A stretch of DNA of 64,000 nucleotides from an uncultured Roseovarius sp. (lineage in GTDB: Bacteria; Pseudomonadota; Alphaproteobacteria; Rhodobacterales; Rhodobacteraceae). Position 1 is the first letter of the stretch; every line of letters begins with the position of its first letter. Shown here one piece after another: positions 30,976-41,487 of the stretch. The position numbers and the translations under genes are program-made. A model generated the notes under the pieces. That model had not been told where the DNA came from. It saw only the letters and a list, made by a program, of their open reading frames with translations, and searched no databases. The DNA is taken from positions 28,169 through 92,168 of the forward strand of contig CANMFU010000011.1 in assembly GCA_947497295.1 (NCBI GenBank), in the 5' to 3' direction.

Positions 30976-32534
30976 GCAACACCCCCAAGGATATGAACGG
31001 CGCCGAAAGCGTCGTGCGCAGCCTGCACGCGGGCGGCGTTGATGTGTGCTTTGCCAATCCCGGCACCTCCGAAATGCAGTTCGTCGATGCGCTGGACCGC
31101 ACCAAGCTGATGCACTGCGTTCTGGGCCTCTTTGAGGGGGTCGTGACCGGCGCCGCCGACGGCTATGCGCGCATGGCGGGCAAACCTGCGGTGACGCTGC
31201 TGCACCTTGCCCCCGGTTTCGCCAATGCGGCGGCCAATCTGCACAACGCGCGCAAGGCCCGCGTGCCGATGGTCAACCTTGTCGGCGATCACGCCCTGCG
31301 CCATCAGCAATATGACGCGCCCTTGTCCGCAGACGTCGCAGGCGCCTGCGCGCCCTTCAGCGACTGGGTGAAATCAGGCACGGATGCGGGCAGTTTTGCA
31401 GCCGACGCGATGCAGGCGCTGGCCGTGGCCAACAGCTCGCCAAACCGCATCGCCACCCTGATCGCCCCGGCGGATATTGGCTGGGACGAGGGCGGGCAGA
31501 TGGCGCCGGTGGTAGCATCGAACGCCCCGGCCAAGCTGGACGAGGACGCGCTGAGCGGCGCCATTGCCGCGCTGGACTCCGGCGAGCGCACCATCATCAT
31601 CGCCGGAAATTCGGTGCTTGAGGATGTCTCTGCGCTGGCGCTTTTGCACGGCATCGCCGATAAAACCGGCGCCGATATCATCGCCCCCACCTCGAACCGG
31701 CGGCAGGAACGCGGGCAGGGCAGGGTGCCTTTGGCCAAGATTCCCTACCCGATCAACATGGCGCTGAAGGTGCTGGCCCCCTACAAACGCGCGATCCTTG
31801 TGGAAACCGTACCGCCCGTTGCCTTTTTTGCCTACCCGGACCGGCCCAGCCTGCTGTTGCCCGCCGATTGCGACACTACAACGCTGGTTAGTGTCGATGG
31901 CGACGGCCCCGCCGCGCTGGCTGCATTGGCTGATCGGCTCGGCGCCAGCGCCGCCAAACCGCGCGATACCGCCATGCCCGCCCGCCCCCAACCGGGCGCA
32001 ATCACGCTGAAAAACATCGCCGCCGCGCTGGCCAATGCGCTGCCCCAAGACGCCATCATCATTGACGAGGCGGTATCCTCGGGCGGTGACACCTTCCCCG
32101 CAGGGGACGCGGCAAAACCCAATTCGTGGCTGGCGCTCACCGGCGGGTCCATCGGCATCGGCATCCCGCTGTCGGCGGGCGCCGCCATCGCCTGCCCGGA
32201 TCGCCCGGTGATCACGCTGCAAGCCGACGGATCGGCGATGTACACGATTCAGGGGCTGTGGACCCAAGCGCGCGAGGGCTCGAACGTGACCACGATCATC
32301 CTGGCCAACCGCGCCTATGAGATCCTGAAAGGCGAGCTGCACAATGTCGGCGCGCAGCCCGGCCCCGATGCCCTGAGCATGCTGAACCTCGACCGCCCGC
32401 ACCTCGATTTCGTCGCCATGGCGCAAGGCATGGGCGTGCCGGGCCGCCGCGTCGACGATGTGGCGGACCTGATGCAAGCCATTGAAGACGCAGCCCGCGA
32501 GCCCGGCCCCTACCTCATCGAAGCGATGCTTTAA
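30972..32534 (+). CDS. Thiamine-pyrophosphate enzyme (acetolactate synthase/benzoylformate decarboxylase-like)
   Basis: 520 aa, VCFANPGTSEMQFVDAL...GLFEGVVTGAADGYARMAGKPAVTLLHLAPGFANAAANLHNARKARVPMVNLVGDHA; C-terminal GDG-like TPP motif (LQADGSAMYTIQGLWTQ). Confidence 0.9.
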   Translation: MSNTPKDMNGAESVVRSLHAGGVDVCFANPGTSEMQFVDALDRTKLMHCVLGLFEGVVTGAADGYARMAGKPAVTLLHLAPGFANAAANLHNARKARVPMVNLVGDHALRHQQYDAPLSADVAGACAPFSDWVKSGTDAGSFAADAMQALAVANSSPNRIATLIAPADIGWDEGGQMAPVVASNAPAKLDEDALSGAIAALDSGERTIIIAGNSVLEDVSALALLHGIADKTGADIIAPTSNRRQERGQGRVPLAKIPYPINMALKVLAPYKRAILVETVPPVAFFAYPDRPSLLLPADCDTTTLVSVDGDGPAALAALADRLGASAAKPRDTAMPARPQPGAITLKNIAAALANALPQDAIIIDEAVSSGGDTFPAGDAAKPNSWLALTGGSIGIGIPLSAGAAIACPDRPVITLQADGSAMYTIQGLWTQAREGSNVTTIILANRAYEILKGELHNVGAQPGPDALSMLNLDRPHLDFVAMAQGMGVPGRRVDDVADLMQAIEDAAREPGPYLIEAML

Positions 32535-32549
32535 CCAAAGGACACCCCC

Positions 32550-33836
32550 ATGGCACTGGATGCAGACCTGCAAGCAAAGATCATTCAGGCGGTTGCCGAT
32601 GGCTTTGACGATCAAATCGCGTTTACTCAGGATCTGGTGCGCATGCCGTCGTTGCGCGGCCACGAACACGCCATTCAGGACTTGCTGCACCGCACGCTGC
32701 AATCGCGCGGCTATGCGATGGACCGCTTCCAGATGGACCACGCCGCCATCGCCGCCCACCCCGGCGGCTCGAAAATCACCGAAGGTCATTCAGACGCGCC
32801 CATCGTCGTCGGCATCCACCGGCCCCGCGATGAACAGGGCCGCTCGCTGATCCTGCAATCACATCTGGATGTGGTCCCCGAAGGTCTGCACGACATGTGG
32901 TCGGACCCGCCCTTTTCGGCGAAAATCGACGGCGACTGGATGTTTGGCCGCGGCGCGGGCGACATGAAGGCGGGGGCGGCGGCCAATATATTCGCGCTCG
33001 ACGCGCTGCGCCGCATTGGAATGCAGCCCGCCGCCACCGTTTATGTGCAATCCGTGGTCGAGGAGGAATCCACCGGCAACGGCGCCCTGCAAACCTACCT
33101 TCAGGGCTACACCGCCGACGCCGTGCTGATCCCCGAACCGGAGGACGAAAAGCTGGTGCGCGCCAATGTCGGCGTGATCTGGTTTCAGGTCCAGCTGCGC
33201 GGCGTGCCCAAACATGTGCGCGAAATGGGCGAGGGCGCCAACGCCATTGATGCGGCCACCCGCGTCACCACCCTGCTGCGCGAGATCGAGGCCGAGTGGA
33301 ACGCAGACAAGGCAAACCACCCGCATTTCGAGGATGAAGCCCACCCCATCAACCTTAATATCGGCAAGATTGAGGGCGGCGACTGGGCCTCCTCCGTGCC
33401 GTCATGGTGCAATATCGACTGCCGCGTGTCGCTCTATCCGGGCGTCAGCGCCGATGATGCGGCGCGCCACATCACGGACCGCATCGCAGACTTTGCCGCC
33501 TCTGACGGGTTCCTGAAAAACAACCCGCCCAAGGTGGTGTTCAACGGATTCTATGCCGAAGGCTACGTTCTGGAGGAAGGCACCGACGCCGAGGCGACAT
33601 TGGCAAACGCGCACCTATCCGCACTGGGCGCGCCGCTGGAATCGTTCATGACGCCCAGCTATCTCGATACCCGCGTTTACGCGCTGTACAACCAGATCCC
33701 GGCGCTCTGCTATGGCCCGATTTCGCGCAATATCCACGGCATTGATGAATGCGTCAGCCTGGCTTCCGTGCAGCGCATCACGGCCGCGATGGCGCTGTTC
33801 ATCGCCGAATGGTGCGGGCTGGAGCCTGTGGCCTGA
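32550..33836 (+). CDS. M20-family (ArgE/DapE-type) deacylase
   Basis: 428 aa, LILQSHLDVVPEG...WMFGRGAGDMKAGAAANIFALDAL...VEEESTGNGAL. Confidence 0.93.
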   Translation: MALDADLQAKIIQAVADGFDDQIAFTQDLVRMPSLRGHEHAIQDLLHRTLQSRGYAMDRFQMDHAAIAAHPGGSKITEGHSDAPIVVGIHRPRDEQGRSLILQSHLDVVPEGLHDMWSDPPFSAKIDGDWMFGRGAGDMKAGAAANIFALDALRRIGMQPAATVYVQSVVEEESTGNGALQTYLQGYTADAVLIPEPEDEKLVRANVGVIWFQVQLRGVPKHVREMGEGANAIDAATRVTTLLREIEAEWNADKANHPHFEDEAHPINLNIGKIEGGDWASSVPSWCNIDCRVSLYPGVSADDAARHITDRIADFAASDGFLKNNPPKVVFNGFYAEGYVLEEGTDAEATLANAHLSALGAPLESFMTPSYLDTRVYALYNQIPALCYGPISRNIHGIDECVSLASVQRITAAMALFIAEWCGLEPVA

Positions 33837-34927
33837 TGCCCGCCGCGGCCCTGCCGCCGGTCATCGATCGGCCGCTGCCGCGCGACGAGCAGGCCGATCT
33901 GCTGGCGCAGGACGCGCCGGCGATCACGCTGGCCCGCGCGGCGGAGATCGCACGTGATCTTTACGGCCTTACCGGCGATATCCGCCCGCTTTCGGCGGAA
34001 AAGGACGCGAATTTTCACATCGCTCTGGCGGGCGGCGCCGAGGCGCTGCTGAAGATTACCAATGCCGCCGAAGACCCCGCCGTGACGGATATGCAGACGC
34101 AGGTTCTGATCCATCTGGCGGGCGCAGATCCCTCGCTGCCGGTGCCGCGCGTCCATGCCACGCTGGAGGGCGCGGCCAGCGCCACCGTGCAGCAGGCCGG
34201 CCAAACCCATATCGTGCGCCTGCTCAGCTTCCTGCCCGGCACGGTCCTGGCCAGCGCCACCGCGCAGCCCGAACTGCACAGCGCGCTGGGGGCGCTTCTG
34301 GCGCGGTTGACGGTGGCGATGCGCGGGTTTTTCCATCCCGCCGCCGGGCATGTCCTGCAATGGGATATCAAACAGGCGCATCGCCTGCGCCCGATGCTGG
34401 AGGCGGTCACAGATCCCGATTTGCGCACCCGCCTGACCACCATTCTGGACCGTTTCGACACGGATATCGCCCCCCGCCTGCCGCATCTGCGCGCGCAGGT
34501 CGTGCATAATGATTTCAACCCGCACAACCTGCTGGTGGACGGCCCGCAGGCGTCGCAACCGCTGGGAATCATTGACTTTGGCGACATGGTGCATACCCCC
34601 ATCGCCTGCGATCTGGCCGTTGCCTGCTCGTACCAGATCGCCGCCGGGCCGGACCCTTTGGCGCAGATCACGCGCTTGCTGGCGGGCTACAGCAGCATCC
34701 TGCCGCTGGAGCCCGAAGAAATCGCGCTGCTGCCCGATCTGATCGGTTTGCGCCATGTCACAACCCTGACGCTGGGCGCTTGGCGCGCGCGGCGTTATCC
34801 GGAAAACGCCAGCTATATTCTGCGCAACGCCGCCGCCTCCCGGCAGGGTCTGGATGCGCTGGACGCGATGCCGCCCGGCGCCGCTGTAGCTGCGTTGCGC
34901 GCGAGTGTGAGAGGGGCCGCACGATGA
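33836..34927 (+). CDS. APH-family phosphotransferase (hydroxylysine-kinase-like)
   Basis: GDIRPLSAEKDANFHIALAGGAEALLKITNAAED...VVHNDFNPHNLLVDGPQASQPLGIIDFGDMVHTPIACDLAVA, APH catalytic and Mg motifs. Confidence 0.88.
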   Translation: MPAAALPPVIDRPLPRDEQADLLAQDAPAITLARAAEIARDLYGLTGDIRPLSAEKDANFHIALAGGAEALLKITNAAEDPAVTDMQTQVLIHLAGADPSLPVPRVHATLEGAASATVQQAGQTHIVRLLSFLPGTVLASATAQPELHSALGALLARLTVAMRGFFHPAAGHVLQWDIKQAHRLRPMLEAVTDPDLRTRLTTILDRFDTDIAPRLPHLRAQVVHNDFNPHNLLVDGPQASQPLGIIDFGDMVHTPIACDLAVACSYQIAAGPDPLAQITRLLAGYSSILPLEPEEIALLPDLIGLRHVTTLTLGAWRARRYPENASYILRNAAASRQGLDALDAMPPGAAVAALRASVRGAAR

Positions 34928-36201
34928 CCATGGTTAACGCCTATGACGGGACGGCAAACAGCCTCGACCCCGCCGATCAGGCTCTGATCGCGCGGCGGCA
35001 AAAGGTGCTGGGACCGGCCTACCGGCTGTTCTATGACCGCCCCTTGCACCCGGTGCGCGGGCAGGGGGTGTGGCTGTGGGACGGCGCCGGAAACCGCTAT
35101 CTTGATGCCTATAACAACGTCGTGTCGGTCGGCCATTGCCACCCTCATGTGAGCCGGGCGATTGCCGCGCAGGCCGACACGCTGAACACGCATACCCGCT
35201 ATCTGCACGAAGGCCCGGTGGCCTATGCCGAGCGGCTCTTGGCCACCATGCCGGGCGCGCTGGGGCATGTGATGTTCACCTGCACCGGGTCGGAGGCGAA
35301 CGATCTGGCGCTGCGGATTGTACGCGCGCATACCGGGCGCCAAGGCGTGATCGTCACCCGCCTCGCCTATCACGGCGTGACCGAAGCGGTGTCGGAATTG
35401 TCGCCGTCGCTGGGCGATTACGTCCCGCGCGGCGCGCGCGTGCGGCTGATCGATGCGCCCGATGGCGGCCCCGATCAGGGCGCGCGCATGGCGGCAAATC
35501 TGGCGGGCGCGATTGCCGAGATGCGCGCAGGCGGCATCGAACCGGCCGCCTTCATCTGCGACACGGTGTTCTCCAGCGACGGGCTGTTCCCGGACCCGGC
35601 AGGGTTTTTGCAGCCCGCCGTCGATCTGATCCGCGCCGATGGCGGCATCTTCATCGCTGACGAGGTGCAGCCCGGTTTCGCCCGAACCGGCGATGCCTTC
35701 TGGGGCTTTCAGCGGCACGGGCTGGTGCCCGATATGGTGACGATGGGCAAGCCGATGGGCAACGGATTCCCCGTCTCGGGCGTGGCGATGCGGCCCGAGC
35801 TGGTGGCGGAATTCGGCTCTAATGCGCGGTATTTCAACACATTCGGCGGCAATCCCGTGGCCTGCGCTGCCGGCATGGCTGTGCTGGACGTGATCGAGGC
35901 CGAGGGCTTGCAGGAGAATTCACGCAGCGTTGGCGCCTATCTGAAAGCGGGCCTGCAAGAGCTGGGCATTGGCCCGGTGCGCGGCGCGGGGCTGTTCGTG
36001 GCGGTCGATTGTGTCAATGAAGGCACCCCGGATGCGGCTCTGGCGCGGCATATCGTCAATCATATGCGCCTCAATGGCGTGCTGATCAGCGCAACGGGGC
36101 CGGGCGCGAATGTGCTGAAAATCCGCCCGCCGCTGGTGATGGCCCAGGCCGAGGCGCAGATGCTGATCGACGCGGTCGCCGCCGCGCTGGCCGCCAGTTG
36201 A
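34924..36201 (+). CDS. Class III PLP-dependent aminotransferase / phospho-lyase-like
   Basis: GVWLWDGAGNRYLDAYNNVVSVGHCHPHVSRAI...IFIADEVQPGFARTGDAFWGFQRHGLVPDMVTMGKPMGNGFP. Confidence 0.93.
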   Translation: MTMVNAYDGTANSLDPADQALIARRQKVLGPAYRLFYDRPLHPVRGQGVWLWDGAGNRYLDAYNNVVSVGHCHPHVSRAIAAQADTLNTHTRYLHEGPVAYAERLLATMPGALGHVMFTCTGSEANDLALRIVRAHTGRQGVIVTRLAYHGVTEAVSELSPSLGDYVPRGARVRLIDAPDGGPDQGARMAANLAGAIAEMRAGGIEPAAFICDTVFSSDGLFPDPAGFLQPAVDLIRADGGIFIADEVQPGFARTGDAFWGFQRHGLVPDMVTMGKPMGNGFPVSGVAMRPELVAEFGSNARYFNTFGGNPVACAAGMAVLDVIEAEGLQENSRSVGAYLKAGLQELGIGPVRGAGLFVAVDCVNEGTPDAALARHIVNHMRLNGVLISATGPGANVLKIRPPLVMAQAEAQMLIDAVAAALAAS

Positions 36202-36824
36202 GCGCCGCCCGCGCCGCCGCTGCGCTGATCGTCGGATTTGCCCGCGCCATCACCGCGGTGCGCGGCATCTGGCAGGGCGTCGCGCCGGTGCAGGCGCAGC
36301 GCATTTACTACGCCAACCACGCCAGCCACGGCGATTTCGTGCTGGTCTGGACGGTGCTGCCCCGCGCCCTGCGCGCCCGCACGCGCCCCGTGGCGGGCGC
36401 CGATTACTGGCAGGCGTCGCGACTGAAACGTTTCATCGGGCGCGACGTCTTCAACGCCGTACTGATTGACCGCGATCCCGCCACGCGCCGGGCCGATCCA
36501 ATCGCACAGATGGGCAACGCGCTGGCCAGTGGCGACAGCCTGATCCTGTTCCCCGAGGGGACGCGCAACACCGGGGGTCAGCGGCTGTTGCCGTTCAAAT
36601 CGGGGCTGTTTCATCTGGCCACGCAGAACCCCGGAATTGACCTGGTCCCGGTCTGGATCGAGAACCTGAACCGCGTCATGCCCAAGGGCGCGCATATCCC
36701 GATCCCGTTGATCTGCACCGTCACGTTCGGCGCGCCCCTACGGCTGGACGGCGAGGACAAGGCGCCCTTCCTGAGCCGCGCCGAGGCCGCGCTGCTCGCG
36801 CTCGCACCCCCTGAAAGGCCCTGA
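36198..36824 (+). CDS. Lysophospholipid (1-acylglycerol-3-phosphate-type) acyltransferase
   Basis: 208 aa, YYANHASHGDFVLVW (NHxxxxD) and LFPEGTRNTGGQRLLPFKSGLFHLA. Confidence 0.88.
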   Translation: MSAARAAAALIVGFARAITAVRGIWQGVAPVQAQRIYYANHASHGDFVLVWTVLPRALRARTRPVAGADYWQASRLKRFIGRDVFNAVLIDRDPATRRADPIAQMGNALASGDSLILFPEGTRNTGGQRLLPFKSGLFHLATQNPGIDLVPVWIENLNRVMPKGAHIPIPLICTVTFGAPLRLDGEDKAPFLSRAEAALLALAPPERP

Positions 36825-36827
36825 GAC

Positions 36828-37763
36828 ATGGACACGCATTTCATTATCCTTCTGGCCTGCGTTCTGGCCGTGCTGGCTATCGCCACCATCGCCGCGCAGG
36901 TGCTGAAACGCCGCGCCTTGCCCGGCGATCTGACGATCCAGAACCTGACCGCGCGCATCAATGCGTGGTGGGTCATGGTCGCCGTCATCGCGCTGGCCTT
37001 TGCGTTTGGGACGGCGGGGGTGGTGATCCTCTTCGCGCTCTGCTCCTTTGCCGCGTTGCGCGAATTTCTGACGCTGACGAACACGCGCGCCGCCGATCAC
37101 TGGGCGCTGGTCGCGGCCGTGTTCGTCGTGCTGCCGCTGCAATATATACTGGTCGGAATCGGCTGGTATGGTCTCTATTCCGTCCTGATTCCGGTCTATG
37201 CGTTCCTGTTCATGCCGATCCTGTCGGCGCTGCGCGGGCAGAGCGACAATTTCCTGATCCGGGTGTCCGAGGCGCAATGGGCGCTGATGATTGCGGTCTT
37301 TTGCGTCAGCCATGTGCCCGCGCTGCTGAGCCTCAATATCCCCGGATATGAGGGCAAGAACCTGTTCCTGATCTTCTTTCTGATCGTCGTGGTGCAATCC
37401 TCGGACGTGCTGCAATATGTCTGGGGCAAGGCGATTGGCCGCCGCAAGATCGCGCCGAACCTGTCACCGTCCAAGACGCTGGAAGGGCTGGTCGGCGGCG
37501 TGCTCAGCGCCAGTGTGCTGGGCGCGGCGCTGTTCTGGATCACGCCGTTTACCATCAGCCAAGCGTTTGGGCTGTCGCTGGTGATCACAGCGATGGGGTT
37601 TTTCGGCGGGCTGGTGATGTCGGCAATCAAGCGCGACCGGGGGGTCAAGGATTGGGGCCACCTGATTGCCGGGCATGGCGGGTTCATCGACCGGCTGGAT
37701 TCGGTGATTTTCTCGGCGCCGATCTTCTTTCATATCGTCCGGTTTTACTGGAATGTTGGCTGA
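36828..37763 (+). CDS. Phosphatidate cytidylyltransferase (CdsA family)
   Basis: 311 aa, C-terminal signature SPSKTLEGLVGG...SAIKRDRGVKDWGHLIAGHGGFIDRLDSVIFSAP. Confidence 0.92.
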   Translation: MDTHFIILLACVLAVLAIATIAAQVLKRRALPGDLTIQNLTARINAWWVMVAVIALAFAFGTAGVVILFALCSFAALREFLTLTNTRAADHWALVAAVFVVLPLQYILVGIGWYGLYSVLIPVYAFLFMPILSALRGQSDNFLIRVSEAQWALMIAVFCVSHVPALLSLNIPGYEGKNLFLIFFLIVVVQSSDVLQYVWGKAIGRRKIAPNLSPSKTLEGLVGGVLSASVLGAALFWITPFTISQAFGLSLVITAMGFFGGLVMSAIKRDRGVKDWGHLIAGHGGFIDRLDSVIFSAPIFFHIVRFYWNVG

Positions 37764-38404
37764 TGGCGGGTCTTGAAAACCGCCGCCCGCTGGGCAGCCG
37801 CGACACGAAATGGGCCGCGCGCAGCGCCGCCGCGCTGGCCGCGCGGGGCGTGACGCCGAACGCCATTTCGCAGGCCAGCATGGCGGCGGCGCTGGTGGCG
37901 GGGCTGGCCTTTGCCGGGACCGGCTGGGCGCATGGGATCGTGGCGGGCGCGCTGTTGATACTGGGGGCGCTGGCCTGCCAGATCCGGTTGCTTTGCAACC
38001 TGTTCGATGGGATGGTCGCGGTCGAGGGCGGGCAGAGCGCGCCGGACGGGCCGCTGTGGAACGAATTTCCCGACCGGGTGTCGGACCTGCTGATATTCGC
38101 CGGGGCGGGCATCGGCGCAGGATGCCCCGCGCTGGGGCTGGCGGCGGGCGCGCTGGCGGTGCTGACCGCCTACACCCGCGAGCTGGGCGCGAATATCGGG
38201 CTGGCGCCTGATTTCAGCGGGCCAATGGCGAAACCGCAGCGGATGGCGGTGATCACGATTGCGGCTCTGATAGCTGTGTTCGAGCCGCTTTTTGCCGCAC
38301 AAGGCACGGTTCTGACGATCGCGCTGTGGATCATCGCCATCGGTGCGGCGATCACCAGCATCAGGCGCGCCGCACGTATCCGCGCGGCGCTGCTGGCCCG
38401 ATAA
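37763..38404 (+). CDS. CDP-alcohol phosphatidyltransferase family protein
   Basis: MAGLENRRPLGSRDTKWAARSAAALAARGVTPNAISQASM...NLFDGMVAVEGGQSAPDGPLWNEFPDRVSD. Confidence 0.85.
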   Translation: MAGLENRRPLGSRDTKWAARSAAALAARGVTPNAISQASMAAALVAGLAFAGTGWAHGIVAGALLILGALACQIRLLCNLFDGMVAVEGGQSAPDGPLWNEFPDRVSDLLIFAGAGIGAGCPALGLAAGALAVLTAYTRELGANIGLAPDFSGPMAKPQRMAVITIAALIAVFEPLFAAQGTVLTIALWIIAIGAAITSIRRAARIRAALLAR

Positions 38405-38413
38405 GCTGCCCGG

Positions 38414-40327
38414 TTAGCGGGTCAGCGCCTCGACAATCCGCTCGGCGGCCTCTTCGGCGGTCAGATCGACGGTGTTGACGATCAATTCTGCCGCCTCGGG
38501 CGGCTCATACGGGCTGTCGATGCCGGTGAAATTCTTCAGATCCCCCGCCCGCGCCTTTTTATACAAGCCCTTGACGTCGCGCGCCTCGGCCACTTCCAAG
38601 GGCGTGTCGACGAACACCTCGATAAATTCGCCGTCCTCCATCATGTCGCGCACCATGCGCCGCTCGGACTGGAAGGGCGAGATGAAGGCTGTCAAAACAA
38701 TCAGCCCCGCATCGGTCATCAGGCGCGCCACCTCGCCGACGCGGCGGATGTTTTCCACCCGGTCCGCATCGGTAAAGCCCAGATCGCGGTTCAGCCCGTG
38801 GCGCACGTTGTCGCCGTCCAGCAGGAACGTATGCTTGCCCATCGCGTGCAGTTTCTTCTCCACGATATTGGCAATCGTCGATTTGCCCGAGCCGGACAGG
38901 CCGGTGAACCACACCACCTTGGCCGTCTGGTTTTTCGCGCTGGCATGCGCCTCGCGGTCGACGTCCAGCGCCTGCCAATGGATGTTCTGGCTGCGGCGCA
39001 AGGCGAAATGCACCATGCCGGCGGCGACGGTCGCGTTGCTGATCCGGTCGATCAGGATAAAGCCGCCAAGGTCGGGGTTCTTATCATAGGCTTCAAACGG
39101 AATCGCGCGATCGGTCGAGATGTTGACCACGCCGATCGCGTTCAGGCTGAGCGTGCTGGAGGCCAGATGTTCCAGCGTGTTGACGTTCACCTCATATTTC
39201 GGCTCGGTCACGGTCGCCGTCATGGTCTGAGTGCCGATTTTGAGCAAATAGGGCCGGCCTGGCAGCATTTCCGCCTCGCCCATCCAGACCAAAGTTGCCT
39301 CGAACTGATCGGCCACCTCGCAAGGCGCGTCCGCCTGCACGATCACGTCACCGCGCGAGCAGTCGATTTCATCGGTGAAGGTCAGCGTGACGGATTGCCC
39401 GGCGACGGCGCTGTCCAGTTCGCCATCATAGGTAACGATGGATTTTACGCGGCTGGTCTTGCCCGAGGGCAGCACGCGGATGCCATCGCCGGGTTTGATG
39501 CTGCCGGATCCAATCTGCCCGGAGAACCCGCGAAAATCCAGGTTTGGCCGGTTGACCCACTGCACCGCCATGCGGAACGGGGCGTCCTGCATCTGTGCCA
39601 CGTTCAGCGGCGCGTCCTCCAGATGGCTCAGCAGGGGCGGGCCCTGATACCACGGCATATTCTCGGACTGCGTCACGATATTGTCGCCCGCAAGGCCGGA
39701 AATCGGGATGGGCAGGAAGCTGGTCATGCCGATCTGCTCGGCGAAATGCGAGTATTCCTTGACGATTTCGTAGAATCGTTCCTGGCTGTACTCGACCAGA
39801 TCCATCTTGTTGACCGCAAGCACCACGTTCTTGATGCCCAGCAGATTGACCAGATAGGAATGCCGCCGCGTCTGCGTCAGCACGCCCTGCCGCGCGTCGA
39901 TCAGGATCACGGCCAGATCGGCGGTGGAGGCGCCGGTGACCATGTTGCGGGTGTATTGTTCGTGCCCCGGCGTGTCGGCGACGATGAATTTCCGCTTGTC
40001 GGTGGAGAAGAAGCGATAGGCGACGTCAATCGTGATGCCCTGCTCGCGCTCGGCCGCCAGCCCGTCAACCAGCAGGGCAAAGTCGATATTCTGCCCTTGG
40101 GTCCCCGAGGTCTTGCTGTCATTTTCAAGCGAGGCCAGCTGATCTTCAAAGATCATCTTGCTGTCATAGAGCAGCCGCCCGATCAACGTCGATTTGCCAT
40201 CGTCAACCGACCCGCAGGTGATGAAGCGCAGCATCGTCTTGTGCTGGTGTTTCTCCAGATAGGCGTCGATATCGGAGGCTATCAGATCCTCGGTGACGTA
40301 AACGGCATCTTTGGCGGCGGCGCACAT
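38414..40327 (-). CDS. cysN/cysC: Bifunctional sulfate adenylyltransferase subunit 1 / adenylylsulfate kinase
   Basis: 637 aa, EF-Tu-like GTPase ([31 protein letters not shown]) fused to APS kinase ([37 protein letters not shown]). Confidence 0.95.
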   Translation of the reverse strand: MCAAAKDAVYVTEDLIASDIDAYLEKHQHKTMLRFITCGSVDDGKSTLIGRLLYDSKMIFEDQLASLENDSKTSGTQGQNIDFALLVDGLAAEREQGITIDVAYRFFSTDKRKFIVADTPGHEQYTRNMVTGASTADLAVILIDARQGVLTQTRRHSYLVNLLGIKNVVLAVNKMDLVEYSQERFYEIVKEYSHFAEQIGMTSFLPIPISGLAGDNIVTQSENMPWYQGPPLLSHLEDAPLNVAQMQDAPFRMAVQWVNRPNLDFRGFSGQIGSGSIKPGDGIRVLPSGKTSRVKSIVTYDGELDSAVAGQSVTLTFTDEIDCSRGDVIVQADAPCEVADQFEATLVWMGEAEMLPGRPYLLKIGTQTMTATVTEPKYEVNVNTLEHLASSTLSLNAIGVVNISTDRAIPFEAYDKNPDLGGFILIDRISNATVAAGMVHFALRRSQNIHWQALDVDREAHASAKNQTAKVVWFTGLSGSGKSTIANIVEKKLHAMGKHTFLLDGDNVRHGLNRDLGFTDADRVENIRRVGEVARLMTDAGLIVLTAFISPFQSERRMVRDMMEDGEFIEVFVDTPLEVAEARDVKGLYKKARAGDLKNFTGIDSPYEPPEAAELIVNTVDLTAEEAAERIVEALTR

Positions 40328-41250
40328 CAGAAATACCCCTCTTGCTTTTTCTTCTCCATCGACGCGGCCTGATCGTGGTCAATGGCGCGCCCCTGGCGTT
40401 CGGACGTGGTGGTCAGCAGCATTTCCTGAATGATCTCGGGCAGGGTCGTCGCCGTGCTTTCCACCGCGCCGGTCAGCGGGTAGCAGCCCAGCGTACGGAA
40501 CCGGATCGAGCGTTCCACCGGCTCCTCGCCGTTCAGCGGGAAACGGTCATCGTCCACCATCAGGATCATGCCGTCGCGCACCACCGTCGGGCGCGGGGCA
40601 GAGTAATAGAGCGGCACAATCTCGATCCCCTCAAGGTGGATATACTGCCAGATGTCCAGTTCGGTCCAGTTGGACAGGGGGAAAACCCGGATGCTTTCGC
40701 CCTTGGATTTGCGGGTATTATACAGCTTCCACAGCTCGGGGCGCTGGTTTTTCGGGTCCCAGCGGTGATTGGCCGAGCGGAAGGAAAACACCCGCTCCTT
40801 GGCGCGGGATTTCTCCTCGTCGCGGCGGGCGCCGCCGAAGGCAACGTCGAAATCATAATGCGTCAGCGCCTGTTTCAGCCCATCGGTTTTCCACATGTCG
40901 GTGTGCAGCCCGCCATGATCGAAGGGGTTGATGCCCTTTTCCACCGCTTCGGGGTTTTTATACACCAGCAGTTGCATTCCCGCATCGGCGGCGGCGCGTT
41001 CGCGCAGCGCGTACATGTCGCGGAATTTCCAAGTGGTGTCGACATGCAGCAGCGGAAAGGGCGGCGGCGAGGGGTAGAACGCCTTTTTCGCCAGATGCAG
41101 CATGCAGGCGGAATCCTTGCCGACGGAATACAGCATGACGGGGTTTTCGGCGTTTGCCATCACCTCGCGCATGATGTGAATGCTCTCGGCCTCAAGGCGC
41201 TGCAAATGGGTCAGCGTCTTTTCCGGGGCGGTCGTTTCCTGCACAGTCAT
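40327..41250 (-). CDS. cysD: Sulfate adenylyltransferase subunit 2
   Basis: 307 aa, [45 protein letters not shown]. Confidence 0.96.
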   Translation of the reverse strand: MTVQETTAPEKTLTHLQRLEAESIHIMREVMANAENPVMLYSVGKDSACMLHLAKKAFYPSPPPFPLLHVDTTWKFRDMYALRERAAADAGMQLLVYKNPEAVEKGINPFDHGGLHTDMWKTDGLKQALTHYDFDVAFGGARRDEEKSRAKERVFSFRSANHRWDPKNQRPELWKLYNTRKSKGESIRVFPLSNWTELDIWQYIHLEGIEIVPLYYSAPRPTVVRDGMILMVDDDRFPLNGEEPVERSIRFRTLGCYPLTGAVESTATTLPEIIQEMLLTTTSERQGRAIDHDQAASMEKKKQEGYF

Positions 41251-41487
41251 TTTTCCGGCCTCTTGGACTTGTTTGCAGAGTATTTGCCAAATTTACCGGC
41301 GCTCGGAAAGGGCTGGCGGCAAATTCGGCCAAACTATCCCTTTTTCTGCGGTCGCCGCGTCTTTCGTGCCGCGAATTGGCGGCGCCGCGCGATGTTGTTC
41401 CGAAGGCGGGCAGTTGACGGGCGCGGTGCGCGCCGTTTAAACGCGGGACAAATGCCGCGTGCGGCGCAATCCCGAAGGGGCGATGAC

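Noticed and set aside
31374-32789. 471-aa minus-strand ORF
   Set aside because: Antisense to the TPP enzyme and M20 genes; no domain recognised.
38798-40372. 524-aa plus-strand ORF
   Set aside because: Antisense to cysNC; composition typical of a shadow ORF.
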